Below, one piece after another: positions 8,440-17,769 of a stretch of DNA of 64,000 nucleotides; within the stretch, counting starts at the first letter, position 1; every line of letters starts with the position of its first letter. A program made the translations under genes and the position numbers. Source of the DNA: an uncultured Arenicella sp. Lineage in GTDB: Bacteria > Pseudomonadota > Gammaproteobacteria > Arenicellales > Arenicellaceae. The DNA lies in assembly GCA_938045295.1 (NCBI GenBank), contig CALINO010000018.1, positions 1-64,000 of the forward strand, read 5' to 3'. The notes under the pieces were generated by a model. The model searched no databases. It was not told where the DNA came from and saw only the letters and a program-made list of their open reading frames with translations.

Positions 8440-9135
8440 ATGACAGAAGTAGAAGTGCATAAGAAAAAAATTATTATCTACGGGGGCAACGGCTTTGTGG
8501 GCACGCATGCCGCCGAGCTTTTGGTAAACGCAGGTGCGCAGGTAATTTGTTTAAGTCGCAATGGTTACAAGCCGATTTACTTAAAAGACACCCCCTGGAG
8601 CACCAAGGCTAGATGGTGTAAAGGAGATGCCAGCCAACCCGACACCGAACTGCTTGCCAGCGCCGACGCGGTGGTGTGCTGTGTTGGCTCACCTCCCTTG
8701 CCCACTTTTACAGAGCAGTCTTATCAACGACAATTGTTTATGAATGGCACGAGCTGCGTCAACGCTATTGAGGGCGCAAAAAAAGCGGGGTGCAAGAAAA
8801 TCATTTTGATGAATGCTCAAATTCCGTTTCCGCTTAAAAGCAAGCGTTTCGCCTATTACCAAGGCAAGAAAATGGCTTTGCAGGCAGCACAAGCGTTTGC
8901 CGACACCTCTGAACAACACACAGCCATTGTATTGCAACCGGGCATGATCACTGGAAAACGTATGTTAGAACACGGCAAGGCGATTCGCTTAGACTGGTTA
9001 ACGGCGCCCATATCGTGGCTTATGCCGTGGCAATTTGTGTCGGTAAATCGTGTGGCACAACGAATTTGCCATGCCGCCAATAATCAACAACCGTATTACG
9101 GCAACTGCACTGTTTTGAGAAATAGGGATATTTAA
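8440..9135 (+). CDS. Atypical SDR, NAD(P)-binding (NDUFA9/COQ11-like)
   Basis: A Rossmann-fold protein with the dinucleotide motif GGNGFVGTHAAE near the N-terminus and a YYQGK sequence that fits the YxxxK active-site pair. The overall form (short, NAD(P)-binding, followed by a region of hydrophobic residues) resembles the NDUFA9/COQ11 group of atypical SDRs, some linked to quinone metabolism. The ATG at 8440 is preferred because the Rossmann strand begins soon after; an ATG at 8422 is also possible. Neither start has a clear ribosome binding site. Divergent from the retropepsin-like gene. The function is inferred only at family level. Confidence 0.72.
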   Translation: MTEVEVHKKKIIIYGGNGFVGTHAAELLVNAGAQVICLSRNGYKPIYLKDTPWSTKARWCKGDASQPDTELLASADAVVCCVGSPPLPTFTEQSYQRQLFMNGTSCVNAIEGAKKAGCKKIILMNAQIPFPLKSKRFAYYQGKKMALQAAQAFADTSEQHTAIVLQPGMITGKRMLEHGKAIRLDWLTAPISWLMPWQFVSVNRVAQRICHAANNQQPYYGNCTVLRNRDI

Positions 9136-9238
9136 TCAATGGCTAATAATCAGCGGCCAGCAATCAACAGCACATAATTTCGTAGTATCATTAGCGTTAT
9201 TAAAAAATAACGCACCTTAAATATACGAGTTACAAAAA

Positions 9239-10348
9239 ATGGATACTAAAGCAGCTGTTGCATTTTCTGCAGGCGAACCGTTAAGTATTGAAACCGTTCA
9301 ATTGGAAGGCCCCAAAGCAGGCGAAGTATTGATTGAAGTAATGGCAACTGGCGTTTGCCATACCGACGCTTTCACCTTATCCGGCGATGACCCCGAGGGC
9401 GCGTTTCCTGCAATTTTGGGCCACGAAGGTGCTGGAGTCGTGCGCGAGGTTGGTGCTGGAGTCACATCGTTAAAACCCGGCGACCATGTTATTCCGTTGT
9501 ATACCCCAGAGTGCCGAGAATGTGATTACTGCTTACACCCTAAGACTAATTTATGCCAATCCATTCGCTCAACACAAGGCCAGGGCTTAATGCCTGACGG
9601 CAGTTCTCGATTTTCATTTCAAGGCAAACCCATTCTTCATTACATGGGGTGTTCAACGTTTTCAAATTTTACCGTGTTACCGGAAATTGCGGTGGCCAAA
9701 GTTCGTGAAGACGCACCGTTCGATAAAATTTGCTACATCGGCTGTGGCGTTACCACCGGCGTAGGCGCGGTGGTTTTCGATGCAAAAGTAGAGCCCGGTT
9801 CTAATGTGGTGGTGTTTGGTTTAGGCGGCATTGGCCTTAATGTGATTCAAGGTGCTCGCATGATCGGTGCCAACAAAATCATCGGTATCGACTTAAACGA
9901 AAACAAAGTGGAAACGGCCAAGCAATTTGGCATGACCGACTTCATCAACCCCAGCAACGTTGATGATGTTGTGGAAGCCATATTGGACTTAACCAATGGC
10001 GGCGCTGATTATTCTTTTGAATGCATCGGCAATGTCAACACCATGCGCCAAGCCCTAGAGTGTTGCCATAAAGGCTGGGGCGAAAGCGTAATTATTGGTG
10101 TGGCCGGAGCAGGCCAAGAAATCACAACTCGCCCTTTTCAATTGGTGACAGGTCGCGTATGGCGAGGCACAGCATTCGGTGGCGCTAGAGGCCGCACCGA
10201 CGTGCCGAAAATTGTTGATTGGTACATGGACGGAAAAATTAATATCGACGATTTAATTACGCACAAAATGCCGTTGAGTGACATTAATAAAGCCTTCGAT
10301 TTAATGCACGCCGGCGACAGCATTCGCAGTGTGGTTGAATACGGCTAA
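9239..10348 (+). CDS. frmA: S-(hydroxymethyl)glutathione dehydrogenase / class III alcohol dehydrogenase
   Basis: FrmA oxidises the glutathione adduct of formaldehyde to S-formylglutathione with NAD, and also reduces S-nitrosoglutathione. At 369 aa it is full length. The catalytic zinc ligands are C40, H61 (GHE) and the cysteine of IGCGVTTG. The structural zinc cysteines are C91, C94, C97 and C105. The class III signature [15 protein letters not shown] and the Rossmann motif [13 protein letters not shown] are present. The usual partner, S-formylglutathione hydrolase (frmB), is not adjacent, and no FrmR or LysR regulator flanks it; chrA follows after 48 bp. Confidence 0.96.
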   Translation: MDTKAAVAFSAGEPLSIETVQLEGPKAGEVLIEVMATGVCHTDAFTLSGDDPEGAFPAILGHEGAGVVREVGAGVTSLKPGDHVIPLYTPECRECDYCLHPKTNLCQSIRSTQGQGLMPDGSSRFSFQGKPILHYMGCSTFSNFTVLPEIAVAKVREDAPFDKICYIGCGVTTGVGAVVFDAKVEPGSNVVVFGLGGIGLNVIQGARMIGANKIIGIDLNENKVETAKQFGMTDFINPSNVDDVVEAILDLTNGGADYSFECIGNVNTMRQALECCHKGWGESVIIGVAGAGQEITTRPFQLVTGRVWRGTAFGGARGRTDVPKIVDWYMDGKINIDDLITHKMPLSDINKAFDLMHAGDSIRSVVEYG

Positions 10349-10396
10349 CCCAAGCACGGCTTCAGTAAAACGCTCACTATTAGTTATCATTAAAGT

Positions 10397-11602
10397 ATGA
10401 CGTTTTTAACCGTTTTTTGGCGCTTTTTGCTCTTAGGCTGCGTTAGCTTTGGTGGCCCGGCCGCGCACATTGGTTACTTCCAACGCACCTTTGTGGAGTC
10501 TTTGCGCTGGATAAGCCAAGAGCAATATTCAAAGCTCGTAGCATTAAGCCAATTTTTACCCGGGCCAGGCTCTAGCCAAGTCGGGTTTTCTATTGGCTTA
10601 CATCGCGCTGGCCTGTTGGGCGGCATGGCGGCGTTTATTGGTTTTACTCTGCCTTCTTTTTTATTAATGCTGCTACTGGCATTAGGCAGTTCAGAGCAGC
10701 ATAACAATGAATTTATTGTACAGGCCATTACTGGGTTAAAACTGCTGGCCGTGGTGGTGGTGGCCGACGCCATCATCACCATGTTTAAGTCATTTTGTAC
10801 TCACTGGTTGAGCATAGTTATTGCCATCGTTACCGCCGGTATTCTGTGCCTTTACGTCAATCTTACGCTACAATTAGCACTGCTTTTATTGGCCGGCGCT
10901 GTCGGCGTGCTCTCTCGCCAAGGGCAATTTAAGATTAGTAATCAAGGCAACAGTCAAAACAGAATCAACGCCAAACAGACTCCGAGCACAAGCAATGAAA
11001 AACGGCGCACAGGTGTTAATAAAACCGCATTATTAATCTTTATCGTGCTATTCGCTGGTTTGCCATTACTGGCAAACCACTCTTTTGAGCTCAATCTCTT
11101 TAAAGATTTTTATCACGCCGGCAGTTTGATTTTTGGCGGCGGGCATGTAGTGCTGCCATTGCTGCAACACATCACGGGTGAGGCATTGAGCAATGATCAG
11201 TTTTTAACCGGCTATGCGGCCGCTCAAGCCGTACCGGGACCAATGTTCACCCTAGCCAGCTACCTTGGGGCACAAGTAGCAACGCCTGAATTGTCACCAC
11301 TATGGGGAGCCGCGCTGGCCACCGCAGCTATTTTCCTACCGGGCTTTTTATTAATCATTGCCTTTGGCAAAAGCTGGGAACGCCTATTAGCGCACCCCAC
11401 CGTGGCGGGAGCAAGCTGGGGCATCAACGCCGCCGTCGTCGGCTTGTTAATGGCCACATTTTATCGCCCCGTTTTCAGTAGCGCCGTACACGATTGGCCA
11501 AGCCTTCTTATCTGCATGCTTGGCTTAATTACCCTGCGCTATTTTAAATGCCCTATTCTGATATTAGTGGTGTGTTTTATTGGCTTAGGATTTTTGCTTT
11601 AG
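10397..11602 (+). CDS. chrA: Chromate transporter ChrA (two-domain CHR family)
   Basis: A 401-aa inner-membrane protein with two CHR domains. The first carries CVSFGGPAAHIGYFQ and FLPGPGSSQVGFSIG; the second has LIFGGGHVVLPLL and QAVPGPMFTLASYLGA. A hydrophilic loop of about 40 residues separates them. Long CHR proteins expel chromate in antiport. No chrB regulator is visible. It follows frmA by 48 bp on the same strand and may be cotranscribed. Confidence 0.9.
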   Translation: MTFLTVFWRFLLLGCVSFGGPAAHIGYFQRTFVESLRWISQEQYSKLVALSQFLPGPGSSQVGFSIGLHRAGLLGGMAAFIGFTLPSFLLMLLLALGSSEQHNNEFIVQAITGLKLLAVVVVADAIITMFKSFCTHWLSIVIAIVTAGILCLYVNLTLQLALLLLAGAVGVLSRQGQFKISNQGNSQNRINAKQTPSTSNEKRRTGVNKTALLIFIVLFAGLPLLANHSFELNLFKDFYHAGSLIFGGGHVVLPLLQHITGEALSNDQFLTGYAAAQAVPGPMFTLASYLGAQVATPELSPLWGAALATAAIFLPGFLLIIAFGKSWERLLAHPTVAGASWGINAAVVGLLMATFYRPVFSSAVHDWPSLLICMLGLITLRYFKCPILILVVCFIGLGFLL

Positions 11603-11630
11603 CTTTGGATGCCGACCAAACCTAGTAGCC

Positions 11631-12029
11631 TTACTGCACACCCGCATAAAACCACTTGCCACCCACTCGATGAAATATCGAACGTTCGTGATGCACTTGT
11701 TCAGTCGCATCATCATCGTCTAAATAATAAGCGTTAAACTCAACCAAGCCTTTATCGCCATTTTGCGCTTTGCTAAGCACTTCTAAGCGCACCCAATCGG
11801 CCGACTTTAATGACAATTCAGCCGCACTTAAGCCCGCTCTGCTGGCCGGCAACCATGTGGCCAACAAGTAATCACCATACCCGCCTTGGGCATAAGCGCA
11901 GTAGCGTGAGCGCATCAACTGCACCGGCGTTTTGGCTTTTTTAACACCGCTCAGCAAGGGTGCACAGCAAGCCTGATACAGCTTGCCGCTGCAACACAGG
12001 CATTGTTTTTTGAGTGAATCTGAATTCAT
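11631..12029 (-). CDS. YchJ-family protein with SEC-C zinc motif
   Basis: A 132-aa protein of the YchJ/UPF0225 family. The N-terminal SEC-C-type zinc-binding segment is CLCCSGKLYQACCAPLL, followed by the conserved LMRSRYCAYAQGGYGDYLLATW and an NTF2-like domain with FHERSIF-like and WFYAGV elements. Biochemical role unknown. It is convergent with chrA. Confidence 0.85.
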   Translation of the reverse strand: MNSDSLKKQCLCCSGKLYQACCAPLLSGVKKAKTPVQLMRSRYCAYAQGGYGDYLLATWLPASRAGLSAAELSLKSADWVRLEVLSKAQNGDKGLVEFNAYYLDDDDATEQVHHERSIFHRVGGKWFYAGVQ

Positions 12030-12140
12030 TTATATAACTGCTTTATGTGGTTTTTCATATAACTTAGACGCTGAACAAAAGCTTAGATAATAACGTGCGA
12101 TAAAGCCAAATAATAAGGCGGATACGTTCAGACAATAGTA

Positions 12141-12890
12141 TCAAAACCATGAATGAATACCGATAACTGCTTCGAGGCTACCGCTTGAACCTCCCTCCGC
12201 TTTAATCAGTCGGCGAGTAGAGCCGAAGGTTTGGCGTGCACTGACAGCAATAAACGGTTGGAATTTACGATTGCCGTTATGCTCATAGCCTAACCTGAGA
12301 CTGAATTCGACCTCAGCCAGCCCAGAACCTTCACCAAACCGTTCATTTGTGCGGCCATTGGCAACTATATCGAGCTCAGGCGTTAGCACCCATTCTTGAG
12401 TGAGCATCAACTCTCGTTCCAATTCAATGAGAAACTGAGTACTGGATTCTTCGCCAATAAACAGCCGGGCATCGACGTCAATAAAATACGGCGCTGTACC
12501 GATAAAGCCATAGGACGCCCAGTTGCGGGTTTCTTCGATGTGGCCAGCAAAATCATGGCGCACACCGAATTGTTGATCCCAGTAGGCGCTCACTGCTTGG
12601 CTGTAAACAAATTCAATATTGGCACCTTCAAATTCAGAGCCAGAGCCAGAGTCAGAACCTGAGCCAGACCTCGCGTATTCACCGGAGCTTTTGACCCAAA
12701 ATTTAGACAAATCACGCCCGACCCAAGCATCGATGTCCCATTCAAAAACATCGTCACTATCTTCTTGAAAGTACTCGAACTCGGACATCACCTTGGTTAA
12801 CAGAGGGTCGTCTTTGAACATCGCATTCGCATTGCAAGCGATCAGTAAAGCAGAAAGACCGCAGCATAAAAAAACAGAATTCTTATTCAT
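12141..12890 (-). CDS. copB: Copper resistance protein B (CopB/PcoB), short form
   Basis: CopB/PcoB is an outer-membrane beta-barrel involved in copper tolerance. The 249-aa protein has a signal peptide ending at CNANA and then the family core: FEYFQEDSDDVFEWDIDAWVG, an FGVRHDF-like strand, and repeated amphipathic strands ending in an aromatic C-terminus (SWF) typical of barrels. The long Met-rich N-terminal segment of classical CopB is absent. A Ser-Gly/Asp run (about residues 75-85) is encoded by a hexanucleotide repeat. It is 12 bp downstream of copA in the same operon. Confidence 0.9.
   Translation of the reverse strand: MNKNSVFLCCGLSALLIACNANAMFKDDPLLTKVMSEFEYFQEDSDDVFEWDIDAWVGRDLSKFWVKSSGEYARSGSGSDSGSGSEFEGANIEFVYSQAVSAYWDQQFGVRHDFAGHIEETRNWASYGFIGTAPYFIDVDARLFIGEESSTQFLIELERELMLTQEWVLTPELDIVANGRTNERFGEGSGLAEVEFSLRLGYEHNGNRKFQPFIAVSARQTFGSTRRLIKAEGGSSGSLEAVIGIHSWF
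12634..12670. repeat. Hexanucleotide microsatellite inside copB
   Basis: Imperfect tandem copies of a CCAGAG-type six-base unit encode the Ser-Gly/Ser-Asp stretch in CopB. Copy-number change would stay in frame, since the unit is two codons, so it would alter loop length but not frame. Confidence 0.7.
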
Positions 12891-12902
12891 ATCGCGCTCC
12901 CC

Positions 12903-14747
12903 TTAACTGATTCGCACTTCTCTAAACATGCTCGGCATGTGATAGAGAAGGTGACAATGATAGGCCCATCGACCAATGGCATCGGCCGTTACCAAGTAAC
13001 TTATCTTAGCCCCCGGCTGCACAATAACTGTGTGCTTGCGGGGAATGTAATTACCGTCGCCGGTTTCTAACTCACTCCAAACGCCGTGCAGATGCATTGG
13101 GTGATTCATCATGGTGTTATTAACCAAAGTGATGCGTAAGCGTTCGCCGTATTTCATGCGCAAGGGCTGAGCATCGGCATATTTTACGCCGTTGATCGAC
13201 CACATATATCGGCTCATATTGCCGGTTAAGTGCAGCTCAATTTCGCGCTCTGGCTCACGCGGGTCTAATGTTGGGTTTAGATTAAATAAATCTGCGTAGG
13301 TAAGAACCCGCCGGCCATTGTCGCGCAAACCAACGCCTGGATCGTCCAGCCGATATTGCGCGCCCTCGGCCAGCATATCAATGTGCGGCCCCATTTTAAT
13401 TAAATCAAACGAGGGCGAATTTGCCGTACCGTAACCCGCTTTACCGGTAGCGAATTCCTGCACCACTTTTTTAGGCATTTCGCAGTGCCCCATGTTCGCG
13501 TGTTCAGGCGTGCACGTCATGGCCGTGCTTTCGGCCATTTCACAATGCCCCATTTCGGCGTGCTCAGGCGTGCATGCCGAGCCGGATGCCCCAGCCATCA
13601 CGTGATCGCCGTGCGCCATGCCCATATCGGCGTGCGTTAAAATTGGCGACTCGTCCATCTCTGGAACCGTGGGCACCATTGCCAGATCGGGCGTAAGAGT
13701 GCCCCGTGCATAACCAGAACGGTCAATGGTCTGGCAAAATAACGTATAAGCTTGTTCAGAACTGGGCTCAACCAAAACATCGTAGGTCTCGGCCACCCCC
13801 ATGCGAAACTCGTCAACCGTGACCGGCTGCACATATTGCCCATCGGATGCCACCACCGTCATTTTTAAGCCTGGAATGCGAACGTCAAAGAAGGTCATTG
13901 CGGCAGCATTAATAAAACGCAGTAATATTTTTTCCCCTTGCTTAAACTCACCAACCCAACCGGATGCGGGCGTCTCACCATTCATTAAATAGGTATAGGT
14001 TCGGCCAGTAACATCCGATAAGTCAGTGTCTGACATGCGCATATTGTTCCACATGGCTCGCTGCTTTAACGCTTTCGACAAGCCTTTACCTTGAATGTCG
14101 TGAGCTAAATCACCAAGCGTACGCTCATCAATATTATAAATATGCGGTGACTTCTTTAAATTGGCGTACACATCAAGCGGGGCTTCGTCACTCCAATCGG
14201 ACAATACGATAATGTGCTCGCGATCATAACGGTAAGGAGCCGGTTCGCGCGGCTCGATCACAATGGCGCCGTACATTCCTTGTTGTTCTTGAAAGCCGGA
14301 GTGGCTGTGGTACCAATAAGTACCATTTTGCTTTACATCAAACTGATAACGAAACGTTTCACCGGGCTTAATGCCCGCAAAGCTAAGGCCTGGAACGCCG
14401 TCCATATTCGTTGGCAAAATCATTCCGTGCCAATGAATAGAACTGTCATGCGCCAGATGATTAGTAACATCGAGTGTTACGCGATCGCCCTCTTTCCAAC
14501 GTAGTATTGGTGACGGTATAGAACCATTAACCGAAAAGGCCTGCTTCGCCTTGCCGGTAAAGTTAACCGGTTTATAACCAATATCGAGCTTAAACTTTGA
14601 ACCACTTAGCGTTGGCTGTGGTTGGTAAACGCGAGCAGGCTGAGTTGCACTGCGAGCAAAGCCGCCAGCACTGATCATGCTCAACGCGGTAGTAGACGCC
14701 AAACCGGTAACAAATCGGCGCCTAGATATGGATGATGGGGTGGCCAT
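12903..14747 (-). CDS. copA: Copper resistance multicopper oxidase CopA (PcoA family)
   Basis: A periplasmic multicopper oxidase that oxidises Cu(I) in copper defence. It has a Tat signal (SRRRFVTGLAS) and 614 aa in three cupredoxin domains. Copper ligands are visible in HWHGM, WYHSHSG, HPMHLHGVW and the C-terminal HCHLLYHMPSMF, whose last methionine is a type 1 copper axial ligand. A Met/His-rich insert at about 375-425 includes two near-identical 13-residue units beginning CTPEHA (C392-M404 and C412-M424). These contain Cys as well as Met and His, an unusual composition for the PcoA Met-rich region. It is the second gene of the copper operon. Confidence 0.95.
   Translation of the reverse strand: MATPSSISRRRFVTGLASTTALSMISAGGFARSATQPARVYQPQPTLSGSKFKLDIGYKPVNFTGKAKQAFSVNGSIPSPILRWKEGDRVTLDVTNHLAHDSSIHWHGMILPTNMDGVPGLSFAGIKPGETFRYQFDVKQNGTYWYHSHSGFQEQQGMYGAIVIEPREPAPYRYDREHIIVLSDWSDEAPLDVYANLKKSPHIYNIDERTLGDLAHDIQGKGLSKALKQRAMWNNMRMSDTDLSDVTGRTYTYLMNGETPASGWVGEFKQGEKILLRFINAAAMTFFDVRIPGLKMTVVASDGQYVQPVTVDEFRMGVAETYDVLVEPSSEQAYTLFCQTIDRSGYARGTLTPDLAMVPTVPEMDESPILTHADMGMAHGDHVMAGASGSACTPEHAEMGHCEMAESTAMTCTPEHANMGHCEMPKKVVQEFATGKAGYGTANSPSFDLIKMGPHIDMLAEGAQYRLDDPGVGLRDNGRRVLTYADLFNLNPTLDPREPEREIELHLTGNMSRYMWSINGVKYADAQPLRMKYGERLRITLVNNTMMNHPMHLHGVWSELETGDGNYIPRKHTVIVQPGAKISYLVTADAIGRWAYHCHLLYHMPSMFREVRIS
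13500..13574 (-). repeat. Duplicated 39-bp unit encoding a Cys/His/Met copper motif in copA
   Basis: Two tandem copies of a 13-codon unit, CTPEHA-x-MGHCEM, lie within copA, separated by a 7-codon spacer. Each copy contributes two Cys, two His and two Met. Confidence 0.85.
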
Positions 14748-14798
14748 TAAAACCTCCTAACAAATTAAATGAAATAAAAAGAAAATTCGTTGGGAAGG

Positions 14799-15179
14799 TT
14801 ATTTTGGCGGGTGTGTCTCCACGGCGAGTTGACGCGATAACGCTGAAACACGAAAAGGGGTTACCCCGGCCAATGGTGTTGTATCAAAGCTGATTGAACT
14901 TGCTGTGCCCGTCACCGCATGTGCCATCACTGAGCAGAAGATTTGGCATGCAGTGGAACTGCTTTTTTCATCAGACGATGTTTGCGATGAATGACAGCCC
15001 ATATCATTGAATTCACTCACGGCGCTGATTGGCAACACCGGGGAACTCATTGAATTTTGCTCTGGGTTTTGCTTTAAGTCCTGCGATGGATTCGAAAAGC
15101 CATGCGCCGCGGCCACACTGGACGCAGCCAAATAACAAAGCAACGTGAGCAATAATATTAGTTTTCGTGCGGACAACAT
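14799..15179 (-). CDS. Small exported Cys/His protein heading the copper operon (CopL/DUF2946-like)
   Basis: A 126-aa protein with a signal peptide (about 1-25, ending VAAAHG), followed by a short region with MGCHSSQTSS and TACQIFCSVMAHA. The cysteine and histidine spacing recalls small CopL or DUF2946-type proteins found upstream of copAB, which bind copper or affect its induction. Apart from those motifs it is low complexity. It is 51 bp upstream of copA on the same strand, so it is probably the first gene of the operon. The name is by analogy and position only. Confidence 0.55.
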   Translation of the reverse strand: MLSARKLILLLTLLCYLAASSVAAAHGFSNPSQDLKQNPEQNSMSSPVLPISAVSEFNDMGCHSSQTSSDEKSSSTACQIFCSVMAHAVTGTASSISFDTTPLAGVTPFRVSALSRQLAVETHPPK

Positions 15180-15258
15180 AGCATCAGAACTTTAGCATAA
15201 AATAGACAATGACAGCCATTCAGAGCTATTTAATTGTTAAGCGGAATGTTGCAGCGAC

Positions 15259-15675
15259 TTACTCTTCACCGCAGCCAGCGCCAATTTGCTGACCGTCGGC
15301 GTCGGTAAACTCTCGCCAATGCACCCACCCCTTGGGGCAATGAAAACCCCATTCTCGGCATTTGCGCCCGGTGTAAAACAAAGTGGTTGCGGTGTTACTT
15401 TTTAAGATTAAACGGTGGGCGTATTGCGCCGAACGGTATTTGGGAATCAGTGGCCAAACGCGTTTTTCGCCTTGCTCGGTGACTTCAACTAAATGCCCCC
15501 AAAACAAGATACTCCATGACGCCCAAGGGTGGTCGTGCAAGGCTCGGTCGTCGTCACTGCCTAAGTAGCGGTGCAAATACAAATTTCTAATGCCTGGCTT
15601 TCTGAACAAATGCCAACGCTTTAGATATTGTTCACCAATGACTTCATCGGCCTTGCGCCATTTTAAATTAATCAT
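15259..15675 (-). CDS. Conserved hypothetical, cupin-like
   Basis: A 138-aa cytoplasmic protein rich in Trp, His and Arg. The motifs LHDHPWASWS, AQYAHRLIL and HCPKGWVHWREF suggest a small double-stranded beta-helix (cupin-like) fold with several candidate metal-binding histidines. I recall related sequences in phages and bacteria but no established function. It stands alone between the copper operon and the DUF885 gene. Confidence 0.5.
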   Translation of the reverse strand: MINLKWRKADEVIGEQYLKRWHLFRKPGIRNLYLHRYLGSDDDRALHDHPWASWSILFWGHLVEVTEQGEKRVWPLIPKYRSAQYAHRLILKSNTATTLFYTGRKCREWGFHCPKGWVHWREFTDADGQQIGAGCGEE

Positions 15676-15716
15676 ACGGACTTAATTAACCCATTGATTT
15701 TGTTAGTAAATTTTAA

Positions 15717-17612
15717 CTATCCCGCCTTAACTTGCTGAATCCAGTTATTCACTTTGCGCTCAAGCAAGTTTAATGGCAAGGCGCCACCATCTAATACGGT
15801 GTCGTGAAATGCTCTAATATCAAACTTATCACCCAGCTCGGCTTCGGCTTGAGCGCGTAAACGCTGAATGGTGATCATACCAATTTTATACGAGGTGGCT
15901 TGCCCGGGAATTACTAGATAACGACGAATTTCAGTTTCAATGGTTCCTAATGGCGCCGGTGAATTATCAGAGAAAAATTGCACCGCTTGTTCCATGCTCC
16001 AACCTTTATGGTGCAGGCCGGTATCCACAACCAACCGAATTGCGCGCCAAATTTCACTGCCTAAACGCCCAAAATCTGAATTAAGATCGGTAAACGTATT
16101 GGGCATTTCTTTGGCTAATGCTTCGCTGTATAACGCCCAGCCTTCTGAATAGGCGGTAAAACCAGCCTGAGTACGAAACGTTGGAATGCCCGTAAGCTCT
16201 TGCGCAATGGCAATTTGCATATGGTGGCCGGGTAAGCCCTCATGATACGCAATAACTTCTAACTCATTTTTGGGCATGGTGCCCATGTCGGATAAATGAG
16301 CATAATAAATGCCTGGGCGCGAGCCATCAGGGGTGCCCGGGTAATAGTGCTGAGGCGCACCGTCTTGCTCACGAAACGACTCAACTCGCTTAACTTCTAA
16401 ATCCGCCTTCGGCAAAATACCAAAATAGTTTGGTAGCTCTTTCTTAATGTTGTTTATCGCCGCAGTTGCTTCATCAATGTACGCTTGGCGCCCTTTGTCA
16501 TTATTCTCAAAATAAAAGCGAGCATTGTCTTTACTGTCTCGTATGTAAGCAAAGTAGTCTTGCAATGAGCCTTCAAAGCCATCTTTGGCTTTAATGTCTT
16601 CCATCAACGCACGAATGCGCTTCACTTCCGTTAACCCCAGTTGGTGAATGTCATCTGGGCTCATGTCGGTTGTGGTGTTTACCTTTAATAAATGCGAATA
16701 CAGCGACAAGCCGTTAGGTAATGCGTGAACCCCGTTGGGTTGTTCTGATGTTTTGCCAATCTCTTGGCCTAAGTAATCCACCAAGTTTTGATAACTCGGG
16801 CCAAAATCTTGCTGCAGCGCTTGAGTAACAGCCAACGCCAGTTCATTTGCTCGCTCTTCCGTGATTTTATTAGCTTGCACTAATGCGTCTATTTTACTTT
16901 TGGCATCGGCAAAAAGCGCCGAATCATCATCACCTTCCTCAAATGGCTGGCCTGAAATAATTTCTTTGGCTTCTTTGCTGACAATTTCATACGCGAACCG
17001 CGGCGGGCGCACGCCCTCTTCAGCGACGACTTTGGCACGGTCAATTAACTGGTTCATGCCTCGACCAATCTCCGATAAGCGTGACACGTAGGCCTGCATA
17101 TCAGATTCTTGCTCAACCTTATGAAACTGCATCATCAGTGTTGGCAAAAATGAATGAATGCCATTCATTTGATCAAAAATGTAACGGTGGCGGATAAACG
17201 CTTTACCCTCGTCCATTTCCTGATATTGATAGTTCCACAAGTCATACGACAATTTGCCCGCTTGGCTCAACTTGTCATAATCAAAGTTGGCCTGCATTTC
17301 TTGCACGCTCTTCTTTTTCCACTCGTAGTGCCTGATTTCCGCCTCTTCACTCATATCATCTAACTCACCGTAGCGCTCTTTACGCCCTAAAAAGGTAAGT
17401 TGAATTGGGCTCATCATTAGCTCTTCTTCGTATTTTTCTTCAAACCAAGCGTTAAGCTTTTCGCTCTCGGTTTGAGCACTTTCGGCCGTTGTTGAAGCGT
17501 TTGACTCAGACTGAGTTGAGGGCTCACTTTTCTTTACAGCTGTATCATTAACTTGATTGCCGCAAGCGACGAGTAAAAAACCACTAAACATGGCGATGAG
17601 TAAGCGGTGCAT
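15717..17612 (-). CDS. DUF885 family lipoprotein, zinc metallopeptidase-like
   Basis: A 631-aa lipoprotein when started at the ATG complementary to 17610-17612. The signal peptide ends in the lipobox LLVACGN. A Ser/Thr/Glu-rich tether follows, then a helical DUF885 domain. The C-terminal half has YHEGLPGHHMQ, an HExxPGHH zinc site, followed by AYSEGWALYSEALAKE with the third ligand region. Family members are periplasmic carboxypeptidase-like enzymes of poorly known substrate. A longer start at 17672 would spoil the signal peptide. Confidence 0.85.
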   Translation of the reverse strand: MHRLLIAMFSGFLLVACGNQVNDTAVKKSEPSTQSESNASTTAESAQTESEKLNAWFEEKYEEELMMSPIQLTFLGRKERYGELDDMSEEAEIRHYEWKKKSVQEMQANFDYDKLSQAGKLSYDLWNYQYQEMDEGKAFIRHRYIFDQMNGIHSFLPTLMMQFHKVEQESDMQAYVSRLSEIGRGMNQLIDRAKVVAEEGVRPPRFAYEIVSKEAKEIISGQPFEEGDDDSALFADAKSKIDALVQANKITEERANELALAVTQALQQDFGPSYQNLVDYLGQEIGKTSEQPNGVHALPNGLSLYSHLLKVNTTTDMSPDDIHQLGLTEVKRIRALMEDIKAKDGFEGSLQDYFAYIRDSKDNARFYFENNDKGRQAYIDEATAAINNIKKELPNYFGILPKADLEVKRVESFREQDGAPQHYYPGTPDGSRPGIYYAHLSDMGTMPKNELEVIAYHEGLPGHHMQIAIAQELTGIPTFRTQAGFTAYSEGWALYSEALAKEMPNTFTDLNSDFGRLGSEIWRAIRLVVDTGLHHKGWSMEQAVQFFSDNSPAPLGTIETEIRRYLVIPGQATSYKIGMITIQRLRAQAEAELGDKFDIRAFHDTVLDGGALPLNLLERKVNNWIQQVKAG

Positions 17613-17769
17613 ATTGAGTCCTCTATAAAGTAGTGTTCGGTGCCTGTTGATCATATCTGGTCGACAAAGCAACAGGCAAGCAAAGCGAGTGGGGTTTTTA
17701 AGCCACGCATCGACTTTTTAATATTTGTTAATTAGCAATCGTTATTAATTTTCGCTTTTGCAACAAATG

